From SIG673 sp045653945 (GTDB lineage: Bacteria > Bacillota > Clostridia > Oscillospirales > CAG-272), in NCBI GenBank assembly GCA_045653945.1, contig JAZOML010000019.1, forward strand, positions 1-12,888: DNA of 12,888 nucleotides, given 5' to 3'. The position numbers and the translations under genes were made by a program. The notes under the pieces were generated by a model that was not told the origin of the DNA, made no database searches, and saw only the letters and a list, made by a program, of their open reading frames with translations. Shown in pieces: positions 1 to 6,467 of the stretch. Numbering within the stretch: position 1 is the first letter of the stretch; every line of letters starts with the position of its first letter.

Positions 1-135
1 GGAATTCTTATCGTGTCCGGTATTATTGAACCGCAGGCGGAGCAGGTTGTATCGGCTTTTGATGCTAAGGGATTTTTCTTGGTGGACAAGCTTGATAAAA
101 ACGACTGGAATGCGTTTGTATTCAGAAAAAAATAA
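1..135 (+). CDS. prmA: Ribosomal protein L11 methyltransferase, C-terminal 44 residues (partial)
   Basis: Only the 3' end is present, read in frame 1 from the window edge to a TAA at 133-135. The visible residues begin GILIVSGIIEPQAEQV, continue through a KGFF segment and end in DWNAFVFRKK. This matches the last strand-helix-strand unit of PrmA, where a (L/I)SGI(L/I) segment is followed by a helix, a G-F pair and a terminal W-x-A-x-x-F/L-R-K stretch. PrmA uses S-adenosylmethionine to trimethylate ribosomal protein L11 in the cytoplasm. The catalytic and SAM-binding parts lie outside the window, so the call rests on the tail alone. No strong GC-rich terminator follows. An AT-rich, T-rich stretch directly after the stop might end the transcript weakly. 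Confidence 0.82.
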   Translation, partial: GILIVSGIIEPQAEQVVSAFDAKGFFLVDKLDKNDWNAFVFRKK

Positions 136-210
136 AAAGAAGATTTTCATTTTTTATTGTCAAGTTTTACAAAAAAAGTTTGAAAATTTATTTAATTTTT
201 CAAAAACCTA

Positions 211-239
211 TTGAAAAATTACAAAAAATAGTGTAAAAT
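211..239 (+). promoter_or_regulatory. Sigma-A-type promoter for the regulator-greA-lysS unit
   Basis: A TTGAAA -35 box (211-216) and a TAAAAT -10 box (234-239) are separated by exactly 17 nt in a very AT-rich spacer. The predicted transcript start is near 246, leaving an approximately 55-nt leader before the ATG at 301. No other promoter of this quality was seen up to lysS, so it probably drives all three genes. Confidence 0.6.
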
Positions 240-300
240 AATATCAATAATTAACAAATTTATTAAAAGTGGAAGTGAAAATCCACAAAGGAGAAATGTT

Positions 301-1383
301 ATGTCAAGCAGAATGTTCCAGAACGCTATCAATCAAATGAAGGATTCGGTCGACAGAGTTTTTGGCGTAATCGATGAGACGGGTGTTATTATTTCGTGTA
401 GCGAGCTCGTTAAAATCGGCGAAACCAGACAGGGAATAAGAGAAGAACTTGCTTATACAAACGATGCTGTTATCACAGGCGGCTATACTTACAGACCTAT
501 CGGTACGGGCGCAAAGACTGATAACGTCGTATTCGTTGAGGGAAAGGATAAGATTGCGGATAGATACGCATCTATGATTGCCGTTTCCTTTGGTATGATG
601 AAAAATCTTTACGACGAGAAGTATGATAAGGCTTCTTTTATAAAGAACGTCATACTTGATAATATTCTTCCAAGCGACATATATATAAAGTCCAAGGAGC
701 TTCACTTTGCATCCGACGTTGACCGTGTAGTATTCCTTATAAGATTTCACGGCAAGTTTGATATGCTTCCTTACGATATGGTACAAAATATGTACCCCGA
801 CAAGAATAAGGACTACGTTATAAGCGTTGGCGAGCAGGATATCGTTCTTGTTAAGGAAATGAAGAATGGAGATAATAAGGAAAGCGAGAAGACCGCAAGA
901 AGTATTTCCGATACTCTTAGCTCAGAGTTCTTTGCAAAGGTATCCATTGGCGTTGGTACTGTTGTTGATAACATAAAGGACCTTGCACGTTCCTATAAAG
1001 AGGCACAGGTTGCGCTTGAGGTAGGCAAGGTATTCGATACCGATAAAAATATTGTTAGCTACGAAAACCTTGGAATAGGCAGACTTATTTATCAGCTTCC
1101 CACCACTCTTTGCGAGATGTTCCTTCAGGAGGTATTCAAGAAGGGCTCAATGGAGACTCTTGACCGCGAGGCTCTCGTAACTATTCAGGCATTTTTTGAG
1201 AATAACTTAAACGTTTCCGAAACCTCAAGAAAGCTTTTCGTACATAGAAACACTCTCGTATACAGACTCGAAAAAATCCGTAAGATGACAGGTCTTGACC
1301 TTCGTGAGTTTGAAGATGCTATAACCTTTAAGGTTGCACTTATGGTTAAGCGCTATCTTACCTCAAAGCCTGTGAAATTTTAA
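301..1383 (+). CDS. PucR/CdaR-family transcriptional regulator
   Basis: This 360-residue protein is a probable cytoplasmic DNA-binding regulator. The N-terminal part (about 1-105) begins with VFGVIDETGVIISCSE, resembling the opening of the sugar-diacid-recognition/PAS-like sensor of CdaR proteins. The middle (about 140-245) ends in SIGVGTVVDNIKDLARSYKE, the degenerate GGDEF-like linker typical of this family. The C-terminus (about 291-352) is the PucR-type helix-turn-helix, with NVSETSRKLFVHRNTLVYRL as its core (304-323), followed by EKIRKMTGLDL. The ATG at 301 follows an AAAGGAG ribosome site (287-293) at good spacing. CdaR relatives control glycerate or glucarate use, but no such catabolic genes are nearby. 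The next gene, greA, follows after 60 nt without a terminator, so this is an orphan regulator in a housekeeping operon. Its ligand and targets are unknown. Confidence 0.85.
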   Translation: MSSRMFQNAINQMKDSVDRVFGVIDETGVIISCSELVKIGETRQGIREELAYTNDAVITGGYTYRPIGTGAKTDNVVFVEGKDKIADRYASMIAVSFGMMKNLYDEKYDKASFIKNVILDNILPSDIYIKSKELHFASDVDRVVFLIRFHGKFDMLPYDMVQNMYPDKNKDYVISVGEQDIVLVKEMKNGDNKESEKTARSISDTLSSEFFAKVSIGVGTVVDNIKDLARSYKEAQVALEVGKVFDTDKNIVSYENLGIGRLIYQLPTTLCEMFLQEVFKKGSMETLDREALVTIQAFFENNLNVSETSRKLFVHRNTLVYRLEKIRKMTGLDLREFEDAITFKVALMVKRYLTSKPVKF

Positions 1384-1443
1384 TTTTCGGACACCCCGTT
1401 AGGTAAAAAATATAAAGTAAACAAGTAGGATTGGAGATATACA

Positions 1444-1917
1444 ATGGCAAAGATTTTTGAAACTCTTGAAGGTAAGAAAAAGCTCGAGGATGAGCTTGCT
1501 TGGAGAAAAGGCGCTGAAAGAAATAGAATTAAAGAGGCTATTGCAGTAGCAAAGGGCTTTGGCGACCTTTCTGAAAACAGTGAGTATGACGAGGCAAGAG
1601 AGCAGCAGGCGAAGAACGAGCATAGAATTACCGAGCTTGAGGAAATGCTCAAGAACATCGTTGTTATAGAGGAGTCCGAGGCAAATGCTGACAAGGTAAC
1701 CCTCGGAAAGACCGTTAAGGTAAGAAACGAAAAGAACGGCAAGGAATACGTTTATCATATGGTAGGCTCTACCGAAGCTAACCCCTTTGAAAACCGCATT
1801 TCCAACCTTTCACCTATCGGCGTTGCGCTTGTAGGCGCAAAGGTAGGCGATAAGGTTACCGCTATTAATCCCAACGGCACCGTTGAATACACTGTACTTG
1901 AAATTGTAAAGAGCTAA
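1444..1917 (+). CDS. greA: Transcription elongation factor GreA
   Basis: The 157-residue length is normal for GreA. This factor enters the RNA polymerase secondary channel and stimulates cleavage of backtracked transcripts. Residues about 1-75 form the antiparallel coiled coil. The tip signature GFGDLSENSEYDEAREQQ (38-55) keeps the acidic D41 and E44 that coordinate the catalytic metal. Residues about 80-157 form the FKBP-like domain, seen from NPFENRISNLSPIGVALVG and KVGDKV. The start is supported by GGAG about 7 nt upstream. The gene lies 60 nt after the regulator and 18 nt before lysS, with no terminator on either side. The greA-lysS pairing recurs in Firmicutes and supports one transcript. 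Confidence 0.97.
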   Translation: MAKIFETLEGKKKLEDELAWRKGAERNRIKEAIAVAKGFGDLSENSEYDEAREQQAKNEHRITELEEMLKNIVVIEESEANADKVTLGKTVKVRNEKNGKEYVYHMVGSTEANPFENRISNLSPIGVALVGAKVGDKVTAINPNGTVEYTVLEIVKS

Positions 1918-1935
1918 TATAAAAAGGAAAATTAA

Positions 1936-3447
1936 ATGGAAGAGATTATAGAAAACGGCGAGGAGTTAAACGAGCTCCTTAAGGTTCGCCGCGAAAAGCT
2001 GGAGGAGCTTAAGAACGCAGGTAAGAACCCCTATGAAATAACTAAATATGACGTAAACGCTGAGAGCGTAGAGATAAAAACTGAGTTTGAACGCCTTGAG
2101 GCAGAAAAGGGCGAGGAGCTTGGCGAAAGCTATGCTGTATCAATTGCCGGAAGAATTATGAGCCGCAGAATAATGGGTAAGGCGAGCTTTATGGACCTTC
2201 AGGACGGAAATGGAAGAATTCAGTGCTACGTACGTCGCGATGACGTTGGCGAGGACGTTTACGCTGACTTTAAAAAGTGGGATATCGGAGATATAGTCGG
2301 TATCAAGGGCTTTGTTTTCCGTACCAAGATGGGCGAGGTATCGGTTCACGCAAAGGAAATCGTTCTTTTAACTAAATCGCTTAAGCCCCTGCCTGAAAAA
2401 TTTCACGGTCTTACAAATACCGATATACGTTACCGTCAAAGATACGTTGACCTTATAATGAACCCCGAGGTAAAGGATACCTTTATCAAGCGTTCAAAGA
2501 TTATTAGCACAATACGTCGCTTCCTTGATGCGCAGGGCTTTATTGAGGTTGAAACTCCTATGCTTGTATCAAATGCAGGCGGAGCATCGGCACGTCCCTT
2601 TGAAACTCACTTTAACGCACTTGATGAGGACCTTAAGCTTCGTATCTCTCTTGAGCTTTACTTAAAGCGCCTTATAGTCGGCGGTATGAATAAGGTTTAC
2701 GAGATAGGACGTGTATTCAGAAACGAGGGACTTGACACCCGTCATAACCCTGAATTTACTCTTATGGAGCTTTATCAGGCATACACCGATTATCACGGAA
2801 TGATGGACCTTACCGAGAATATGTACCGCCATATTGCCAAAGAGGTTCTCGGCACTACCAAGATAGTATATAACGGTATCGAAATGGACCTCGGTAAGCC
2901 GTTTGAACGTATCACAATGGTTGATGCAGTTAAGAAGTATTCGGGCGTTGACTTTAACGAAATTCATACGCTTGAGGAGGCTCGTGCGGTTGCTGATAAG
3001 CACCACGTTGAGTACGAAAAGCGCCATAAGAAGGGCGATATTCTCAATTTGTTCTTCGAGGAATTTGCCGAGGAGCATATGATTCAGCCTACCTTCGTTA
3101 TGGACCACCCGATTGAAATTTCCCCTCTTACAAAGAAAAAGCCCGAAAATCCCGAATACGTTGAGAGATTTGAGTTCTTTATGAACGGTTGGGAGATGGC
3201 AAACGCATACTCCGAGCTTAATGACCCTATTGACCAAAGAGAACGCTTTGCGGCTCAGGAGGAGGCTCTTGCTCAGGGTGATGAGGAGGCTAATCGCACC
3301 GATGAGGACTTCCTTAACGCACTTGAAATCGGTATGCCCCCCACAGGCGGTATAGGCTACGGTATCGACAGACTTTGTATGCTTATGACCGATTCGGCGG
3401 CTATCCGCGACGTGCTTCTTTCCCCCACAATGAAAAGCATTGATTAA
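1936..3447 (+). CDS. lysS: Lysyl-tRNA synthetase, class II
   Basis: This 503-residue protein has the usual class II LysRS length and charges tRNA-Lys with lysine using ATP in the cytoplasm. The N-terminal OB-fold anticodon-binding domain (about 65-150) is seen in SIAGRIMSRRIMGKASFMDL. Class II motif 1 lies at FIEVETPML (202-210). Motif 2 is RVFRNEGLDTRHNPEFTLME (259-278), with its ATP-binding arginine. Motif 3 is GIGYGIDRLCMLMTDS (472-487), followed by the IRDVLLSPTMK ending typical of LysRS. The start follows an AAGGAAA ribosome site 8-9 nt upstream and lies 18 nt after greA. A strong terminator begins 3 nt after the stop, so lysS is the last gene of the unit. No T-box or other leader element was seen directly upstream. 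Confidence 0.97.
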   Translation: MEEIIENGEELNELLKVRREKLEELKNAGKNPYEITKYDVNAESVEIKTEFERLEAEKGEELGESYAVSIAGRIMSRRIMGKASFMDLQDGNGRIQCYVRRDDVGEDVYADFKKWDIGDIVGIKGFVFRTKMGEVSVHAKEIVLLTKSLKPLPEKFHGLTNTDIRYRQRYVDLIMNPEVKDTFIKRSKIISTIRRFLDAQGFIEVETPMLVSNAGGASARPFETHFNALDEDLKLRISLELYLKRLIVGGMNKVYEIGRVFRNEGLDTRHNPEFTLMELYQAYTDYHGMMDLTENMYRHIAKEVLGTTKIVYNGIEMDLGKPFERITMVDAVKKYSGVDFNEIHTLEEARAVADKHHVEYEKRHKKGDILNLFFEEFAEEHMIQPTFVMDHPIEISPLTKKKPENPEYVERFEFFMNGWEMANAYSELNDPIDQRERFAAQEEALAQGDEEANRTDEDFLNALEIGMPPTGGIGYGIDRLCMLMTDSAAIRDVLLSPTMKSID

Positions 3448-3450
3448 ATC

Positions 3451-3483
3451 AAAAAAGAGCAAGACGCCGTCTTGCTCTTTTTT
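3451..3483 (+). terminator. Strong intrinsic terminator after lysS
   Basis: A perfect 15-bp stem, AAAAAAGAGCAAGAC (3451-3465) paired with its complement (3469-3483), is closed by a three-base GCC loop. The 3' arm ends in a run of six Ts. The A-tract on the left means it could also stop transcripts from the other strand. It separates the greA-lysS unit from the uppP unit. Confidence 0.93.
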
Positions 3484-3546
3484 ATCAAAATAATCGCAAA
3501 TTTTATTAAAATTGCATATACGTATGCTTTGTTTACATTAAATAAC

Positions 3547-3575
3547 TTGACACGGTTGGAAAGTTGGTATATAAT
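3547..3575 (+). promoter_or_regulatory. Perfect-consensus sigma-A promoter for uppP
   Basis: TTGACA (3547-3552) and TATAAT (3570-3575) both match the consensus exactly, with the optimal 17-nt spacer. The predicted start near 3582 gives a roughly 40-nt leader before the uppP ATG at 3623. An inverted repeat, GCATA-N4-TATGC (3514-3527), lies 19 nt upstream of the -35 box and could be an operator, though its arms are only 5 bp. Confidence 0.85.
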
Positions 3576-3622
3576 CTATACGTTGCTTAATATTATTTTA
3601 AAAAACATTTTAGGAGTTTAAT

Positions 3623-4495
3623 ATGAGCGGAATTGGTTTTATAGATATACTGATAATAGTACTTATCGGTATAATAGAGGGAATAACCGAGTGGCTTCCT
3701 GTCAGCAGTACGGGACATATGCTTATCTTTGATGAGTTTGTGCCATTTGCGGCAAACGAACAGTTCAAGGAGATGTTTTTTGTTGTAATTCAGCTCGGCG
3801 CTATACTTGCGGTTGTTACTGTTTTCTTCAAAAAAATGATACCCGTAGGTATCAAAAAAGAGATACCCGTCCCCTCTGAAAGTGCCAAAATCAGTAAAAA
3901 AATGTATATTAAAACCGATACGCTTATTCTTTGGTGTAAGGTTGCTCTTGCTTGTATACCCTCGGCAGTTATAGGACTTATTTTTGATGACCTGCTTGAG
4001 GAATACTTCGGAAAAGCAATTCCGATTGCAATAATGCTTATAGTGTACGGTGTTGCGTTTATCGTTGTTGAATACCTGCGTAAGGGCAAAACGTATAAAT
4101 GCGAAAGCATTGATACTATTACTTGGGCACAGGCGCTTTTAATCGGAGCATTTCAGGTGCTTTCGCTTATACCGGGAACAAGTCGCTCGGGCGCGACGAT
4201 AATCGGAGCACTGATAATCGGAGTCAGCAGGACTGCGGCGGCTGAATTCACATTTTTCCTTGCCGTTCCGACTATGCTTGGAGCATCGCTTTTAAAAATA
4301 GTAAAATTTGGCTTTGAGTTTACCTCGGCGGAGGTTATAGCAATACTGGTCGGCATGGCTGTTGCGTTTGCCGTTTCGGTTGTTGCTATCAGGTTTTTGA
4401 TGGATTTTGTAAAAAAACACAGCTTTACCGCATTTGGTTGGTATCGTATAGCGCTTGGAATTTTGATAATTATATTAGCCCTCACCGTTTTATAA
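3623..4495 (+). CDS. uppP: Undecaprenyl-diphosphatase UppP (BacA family)
   Basis: This 290-residue polytopic membrane protein dephosphorylates undecaprenyl diphosphate on the outer face of the membrane. That regenerates the lipid carrier for peptidoglycan and wall polymers, and raised activity gives bacitracin tolerance. Both family signatures are intact: EGITEWLPVSSTGH (19-32), with E19, E23, S29 and H32 equivalent to E. coli E17, E21, S27 and H30, and PGTSRSG (184-190), with the phosphate-binding R188. Several hydrophobic helices are evident, including 5-18, 51-69, 105-120, 132-150, 238-256 and 274-290. Residues about 71-100 form a charged loop of the kind that varies in length across the family. 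The start has AGGAG (3612-3616) 6 nt upstream. It is first in an operon with the two following genes. Confidence 0.96.
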   Translation: MSGIGFIDILIIVLIGIIEGITEWLPVSSTGHMLIFDEFVPFAANEQFKEMFFVVIQLGAILAVVTVFFKKMIPVGIKKEIPVPSESAKISKKMYIKTDTLILWCKVALACIPSAVIGLIFDDLLEEYFGKAIPIAIMLIVYGVAFIVVEYLRKGKTYKCESIDTITWAQALLIGAFQVLSLIPGTSRSGATIIGALIIGVSRTAAAEFTFFLAVPTMLGASLLKIVKFGFEFTSAEVIAILVGMAVAFAVSVVAIRFLMDFVKKHSFTAFGWYRIALGILIIILALTVL

Positions 4496-4515
4496 CGTGA
4501 GCGATTGGAGTTTAA

Positions 4516-5253
4516 ATGGAAGCAAATAAAGTAAGCTTTAAAAGTAGGCTGCAAACCTTTTTTGCCTACTATAAGTGGCACATACTGATAGCCTTGTTTT
4601 TCGTTGTTACTGTATCGGTGATGGTCGTGCAAATGCTTAACCGTGAGGAATATAATATTTCGGTTATGTATGCAGGTAACACGATACTCAGTGATACTGC
4701 AAGCGGGCAAATGGAAATTGCGTTTGAAACGCTCGGCGAGGACGGAGAAAAGGCGGTGCTCTACGAGCTTATAATAATGAACGACGAGGAAATAGGCAAA
4801 GCGTACGAAAAAGGGTACACGTCTGCCTCGATAAATCCCGAAAAGGTTAGAAAAAATAAGGAAGCACTCGGTACTAACGTAATGACCGACGAATACTTTA
4901 TATTGATGCTTTCGCCCGATTGCTACAAGATTATGAAGGATAATGATACTCTTGAACGCCTTGATGATATAGGCGTTGCTATCGGTATGGATAACGTCAA
5001 AGCCGATGAATATTCGGTTAAGCTGCATAGCCTTGAGTTTGCTAAAAATAACTCGGCGTTTTCCGCACTTCCTCTTGACACTGTTGTTTGCTTTAAGAAA
5101 ATTTCCGAGATGAATTCGGATAGACAAGAAAAGATGGAAAAAAGAGAACACGATATTGAATTTTTCAAAGATATGGTGTCATTTACAGTCGCAAATCCCT
5201 CGACTGCCACTCAAACGGCGCTTTTGAAAAGTAAAGAGAATTTTGACGTATGA
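4516..5253 (+). CDS. Unknown single-pass membrane protein with an extracytoplasmic domain
   Basis: This 245-residue protein has no function I can assign. A short basic cytoplasmic tail (1-20, ending AYYK) leads into one membrane helix (about 21-40). The remaining roughly 205 residues should lie outside the membrane, since the tail is positively charged. The outer domain starts EEYNISVMYAGNTILSD and later has YFILMLSPDCYKIM (127-140) and LERLDDIG. This order, an early beta-strand with VMYxG followed by a leucine-rich strand before LDD, recalls one lobe of ABC-type solute-binding proteins and small Clostridial membrane proteins with a YYKW-TM start. That comparison is from memory and is inference. 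No lipobox is present. GGAG lies 7 nt before the ATG. The gene sits 20 nt after uppP, and its TGA overlaps the apbE ATG. Near the C-terminus, PSTATQTA (228-235) resembles a degenerate flavinylation motif. Confidence 0.8.
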   Translation: MEANKVSFKSRLQTFFAYYKWHILIALFFVVTVSVMVVQMLNREEYNISVMYAGNTILSDTASGQMEIAFETLGEDGEKAVLYELIIMNDEEIGKAYEKGYTSASINPEKVRKNKEALGTNVMTDEYFILMLSPDCYKIMKDNDTLERLDDIGVAIGMDNVKADEYSVKLHSLEFAKNNSAFSALPLDTVVCFKKISEMNSDRQEKMEKREHDIEFFKDMVSFTVANPSTATQTALLKSKENFDV

Positions 5254-6206
5254 AGAAGAGCGTTTGTTTAATTTTAGTATTTGTTTGTCTGCTTTGCTCG
5301 TGCACTTCTGAGTCGAAAGACGATTTTTTTGCAATGGATACTTATATGCAAATTACGGTGTACGGTAACGCCGAGTGTATAGACGAGGCAAAGAAAATTA
5401 TAAAAGATTTTGACGAACGTTTTTCGGTCAGTGGAATTGACGGAGAGATTTACTCGCTTAATCGAAATGGCAGGCTTGACAATCCCTCTGATGAGCTTCT
5501 TGCTATGCTTGAATGCGCAAAAATACTCTATGATAGAACGGACGGCGCATACGATATAACCTCGTTTGCGCTATCGCGTATGTGGCAAAACTGCGAGGAT
5601 GAGGGAATACAACCAACGCAAGATGAGATAGATGCTGTGCTTAGTCTGGTTGGAATGGATAAAATTACATTTGACGAGAATGTAGTCGAGCTTGACGGCA
5701 TTTTTGGAGCAGACCTCGGCTCAATCGCCAAAGGCTATGCGGGGCAACGTGTGGTGGACAAGCTTGTTGATATGGGTGCAAACGGCGGTATTTTAAATCT
5801 TGGCGGCAACGTTTCGGTATTTGGGGAAAAGCAAAACAACGAGCCGTTTAAGGTGGGAATAACCGACCCGAATAACCCAGATAAGACCTGCGGATACGTT
5901 CAGGTTGATAGCGGACACGTTGTAACCTCGGGTAAATATAACCGCAACTTTGAAATAGATAGTGTTACATATCACCATATAATCGACGCGCGTACGGGTA
6001 TGCCCGTAGATAATGAAATTGCATCGGTTACGGTTATTTGCGACGACGGAATGTGGGCGGACGGACTGTCAACTGCGTTGCTTCTATTGGGTGTTGACGG
6101 CGCGCTTAAATACTATAAAGACTATGGCGGCTTTGAGGCTGTGATAGTCAAAAATGACGGTTCAATAGTAAAAACAAGTGAAAAAACGCCGTTTTATGTA
6201 AATTGA
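5250..6206 (+). CDS. apbE: FAD:protein FMN transferase (ApbE), predicted lipoprotein
   Basis: This 318-residue protein has normal ApbE length. ApbE moves FMN from FAD onto a Thr/Ser of exported or membrane target proteins, with magnesium. A hydrophobic signal ends in LLCSC, so C18 is the probable lipid-modified cysteine, placing the enzyme on the outer face of the membrane. Family landmarks occur in order: FFAMDTYMQITVYG (26-39), TDGAYDIT (97-104), GADLGSIAKGYAGQRV (153-168), NLGGN (183-187), HIIDARTGMPVD (243-254) and MWADGLSTALLLLG (268-281). The last holds the metal-binding D and T residues. The ATG overlaps the preceding stop in an ATGA and only a weak purine stretch precedes it, which suggests translational coupling. 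No Rnf, Nqr or FMN-binding-domain gene is nearby, so its target is not evident. A terminator follows. Confidence 0.95.
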   Translation: MKKSVCLILVFVCLLCSCTSESKDDFFAMDTYMQITVYGNAECIDEAKKIIKDFDERFSVSGIDGEIYSLNRNGRLDNPSDELLAMLECAKILYDRTDGAYDITSFALSRMWQNCEDEGIQPTQDEIDAVLSLVGMDKITFDENVVELDGIFGADLGSIAKGYAGQRVVDKLVDMGANGGILNLGGNVSVFGEKQNNEPFKVGITDPNNPDKTCGYVQVDSGHVVTSGKYNRNFEIDSVTYHHIIDARTGMPVDNEIASVTVICDDGMWADGLSTALLLLGVDGALKYYKDYGGFEAVIVKNDGSIVKTSEKTPFYVN

Positions 6207-6290
6207 TTAATTGAATAATTTGTAAATTTTTTTCTGAAAATTTAAAAAATAAAAGAGATTTTTGAATTTTGAATTTCGGCAAAATTACGA

Positions 6291-6327
6291 AAAATAAGCG
6301 TGTGGCTTTGTGCAACACGCTTATTTT
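6291..6327 (+). terminator. Intrinsic terminator after apbE
   Basis: A 13-bp perfect stem pairs AAAATAAGCGTGT (6291-6303) with its complement (6315-6327) around an 11-nt loop, followed by a mostly T/A tail (TTATTATT-like). It lies 84 nt after the apbE stop and 32 nt before the next -35 box, so it separates the uppP operon from the large surface-protein gene. The long AT-rich stretch 6207-6290 before it holds nothing else that I can recognise. Confidence 0.82.
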
Positions 6328-6359
6328 ATTATTATAAAAGGAAAACGAGGGCAAAAGTA

Positions 6360-6388
6360 TTGACAAAAAGGTTAATTTGTGGTAAAAT
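6360..6388 (+). promoter_or_regulatory. Extended -10 sigma-A promoter for the giant exported protein
   Basis: TTGACA (6360-6365) and TAAAAT (6383-6388) are 17 nt apart, and TG at 6380-6381 makes an extended -10. The predicted start near 6395 gives a leader of about 70 nt containing an all-AT inverted repeat (AATATTA at 6404-6410, TAATATT at 6419-6425). The promoter position shows that translation cannot begin at the upstream in-frame ATG at 6300. Confidence 0.8.
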
Positions 6389-6467
6389 TGGCTCAACAGT
6401 TGAAATATTATTTTTAACTAATATTATTAACGGAAAAATCTTATCTAAAAGAAAGAGGAGAAAGATT

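Noticed and set aside
26..214. Small + strand open frame of 62 codons
   Set aside because: It overlaps the end of prmA in another frame, then runs into AT-rich spacer and the next promoter. No ribosome site and no protein-like pattern.
136..215. AT-rich inverted repeats after prmA as a terminator or riboswitch
   Set aside because: The pairings are almost all A-T with bulges and no clear T-tract placed after a stem. I cannot separate them from chance in such AT-rich sequence.
2662..3462. Reverse-strand open frame (266 codons) opposite lysS
   Set aside because: It begins inside the lysS terminator and lies wholly over conserved LysRS motifs.
4172..4203. SGATII in UppP as an ApbE flavinylation site
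   Set aside because: It is part of the PGTSRSGATI catalytic signature of UppP and coincides with the flavinylation core only by chance.
4153..5151. Long reverse-strand open frame (332 codons) opposite uppP and the unknown gene
   Set aside because: It straddles two well-supported genes on the other strand, has no ribosome site, and its composition is that of a reverse-complement shadow of codon bias.
6300..6467. In-frame N-terminal extension of the giant protein starting at ATG 6300
   Set aside because: It begins inside the apbE terminator hairpin and upstream of the TTGACA/TAAAAT promoter, has no ribosome site, and would bury the clear signal peptide that starts at 6468.
6207..6467. Riboswitch or small RNA in the apbE to giant-gene spacer
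   Set aside because: Apart from the terminator, the promoter and a weak all-AT inverted repeat, I see no conserved aptamer-like element.
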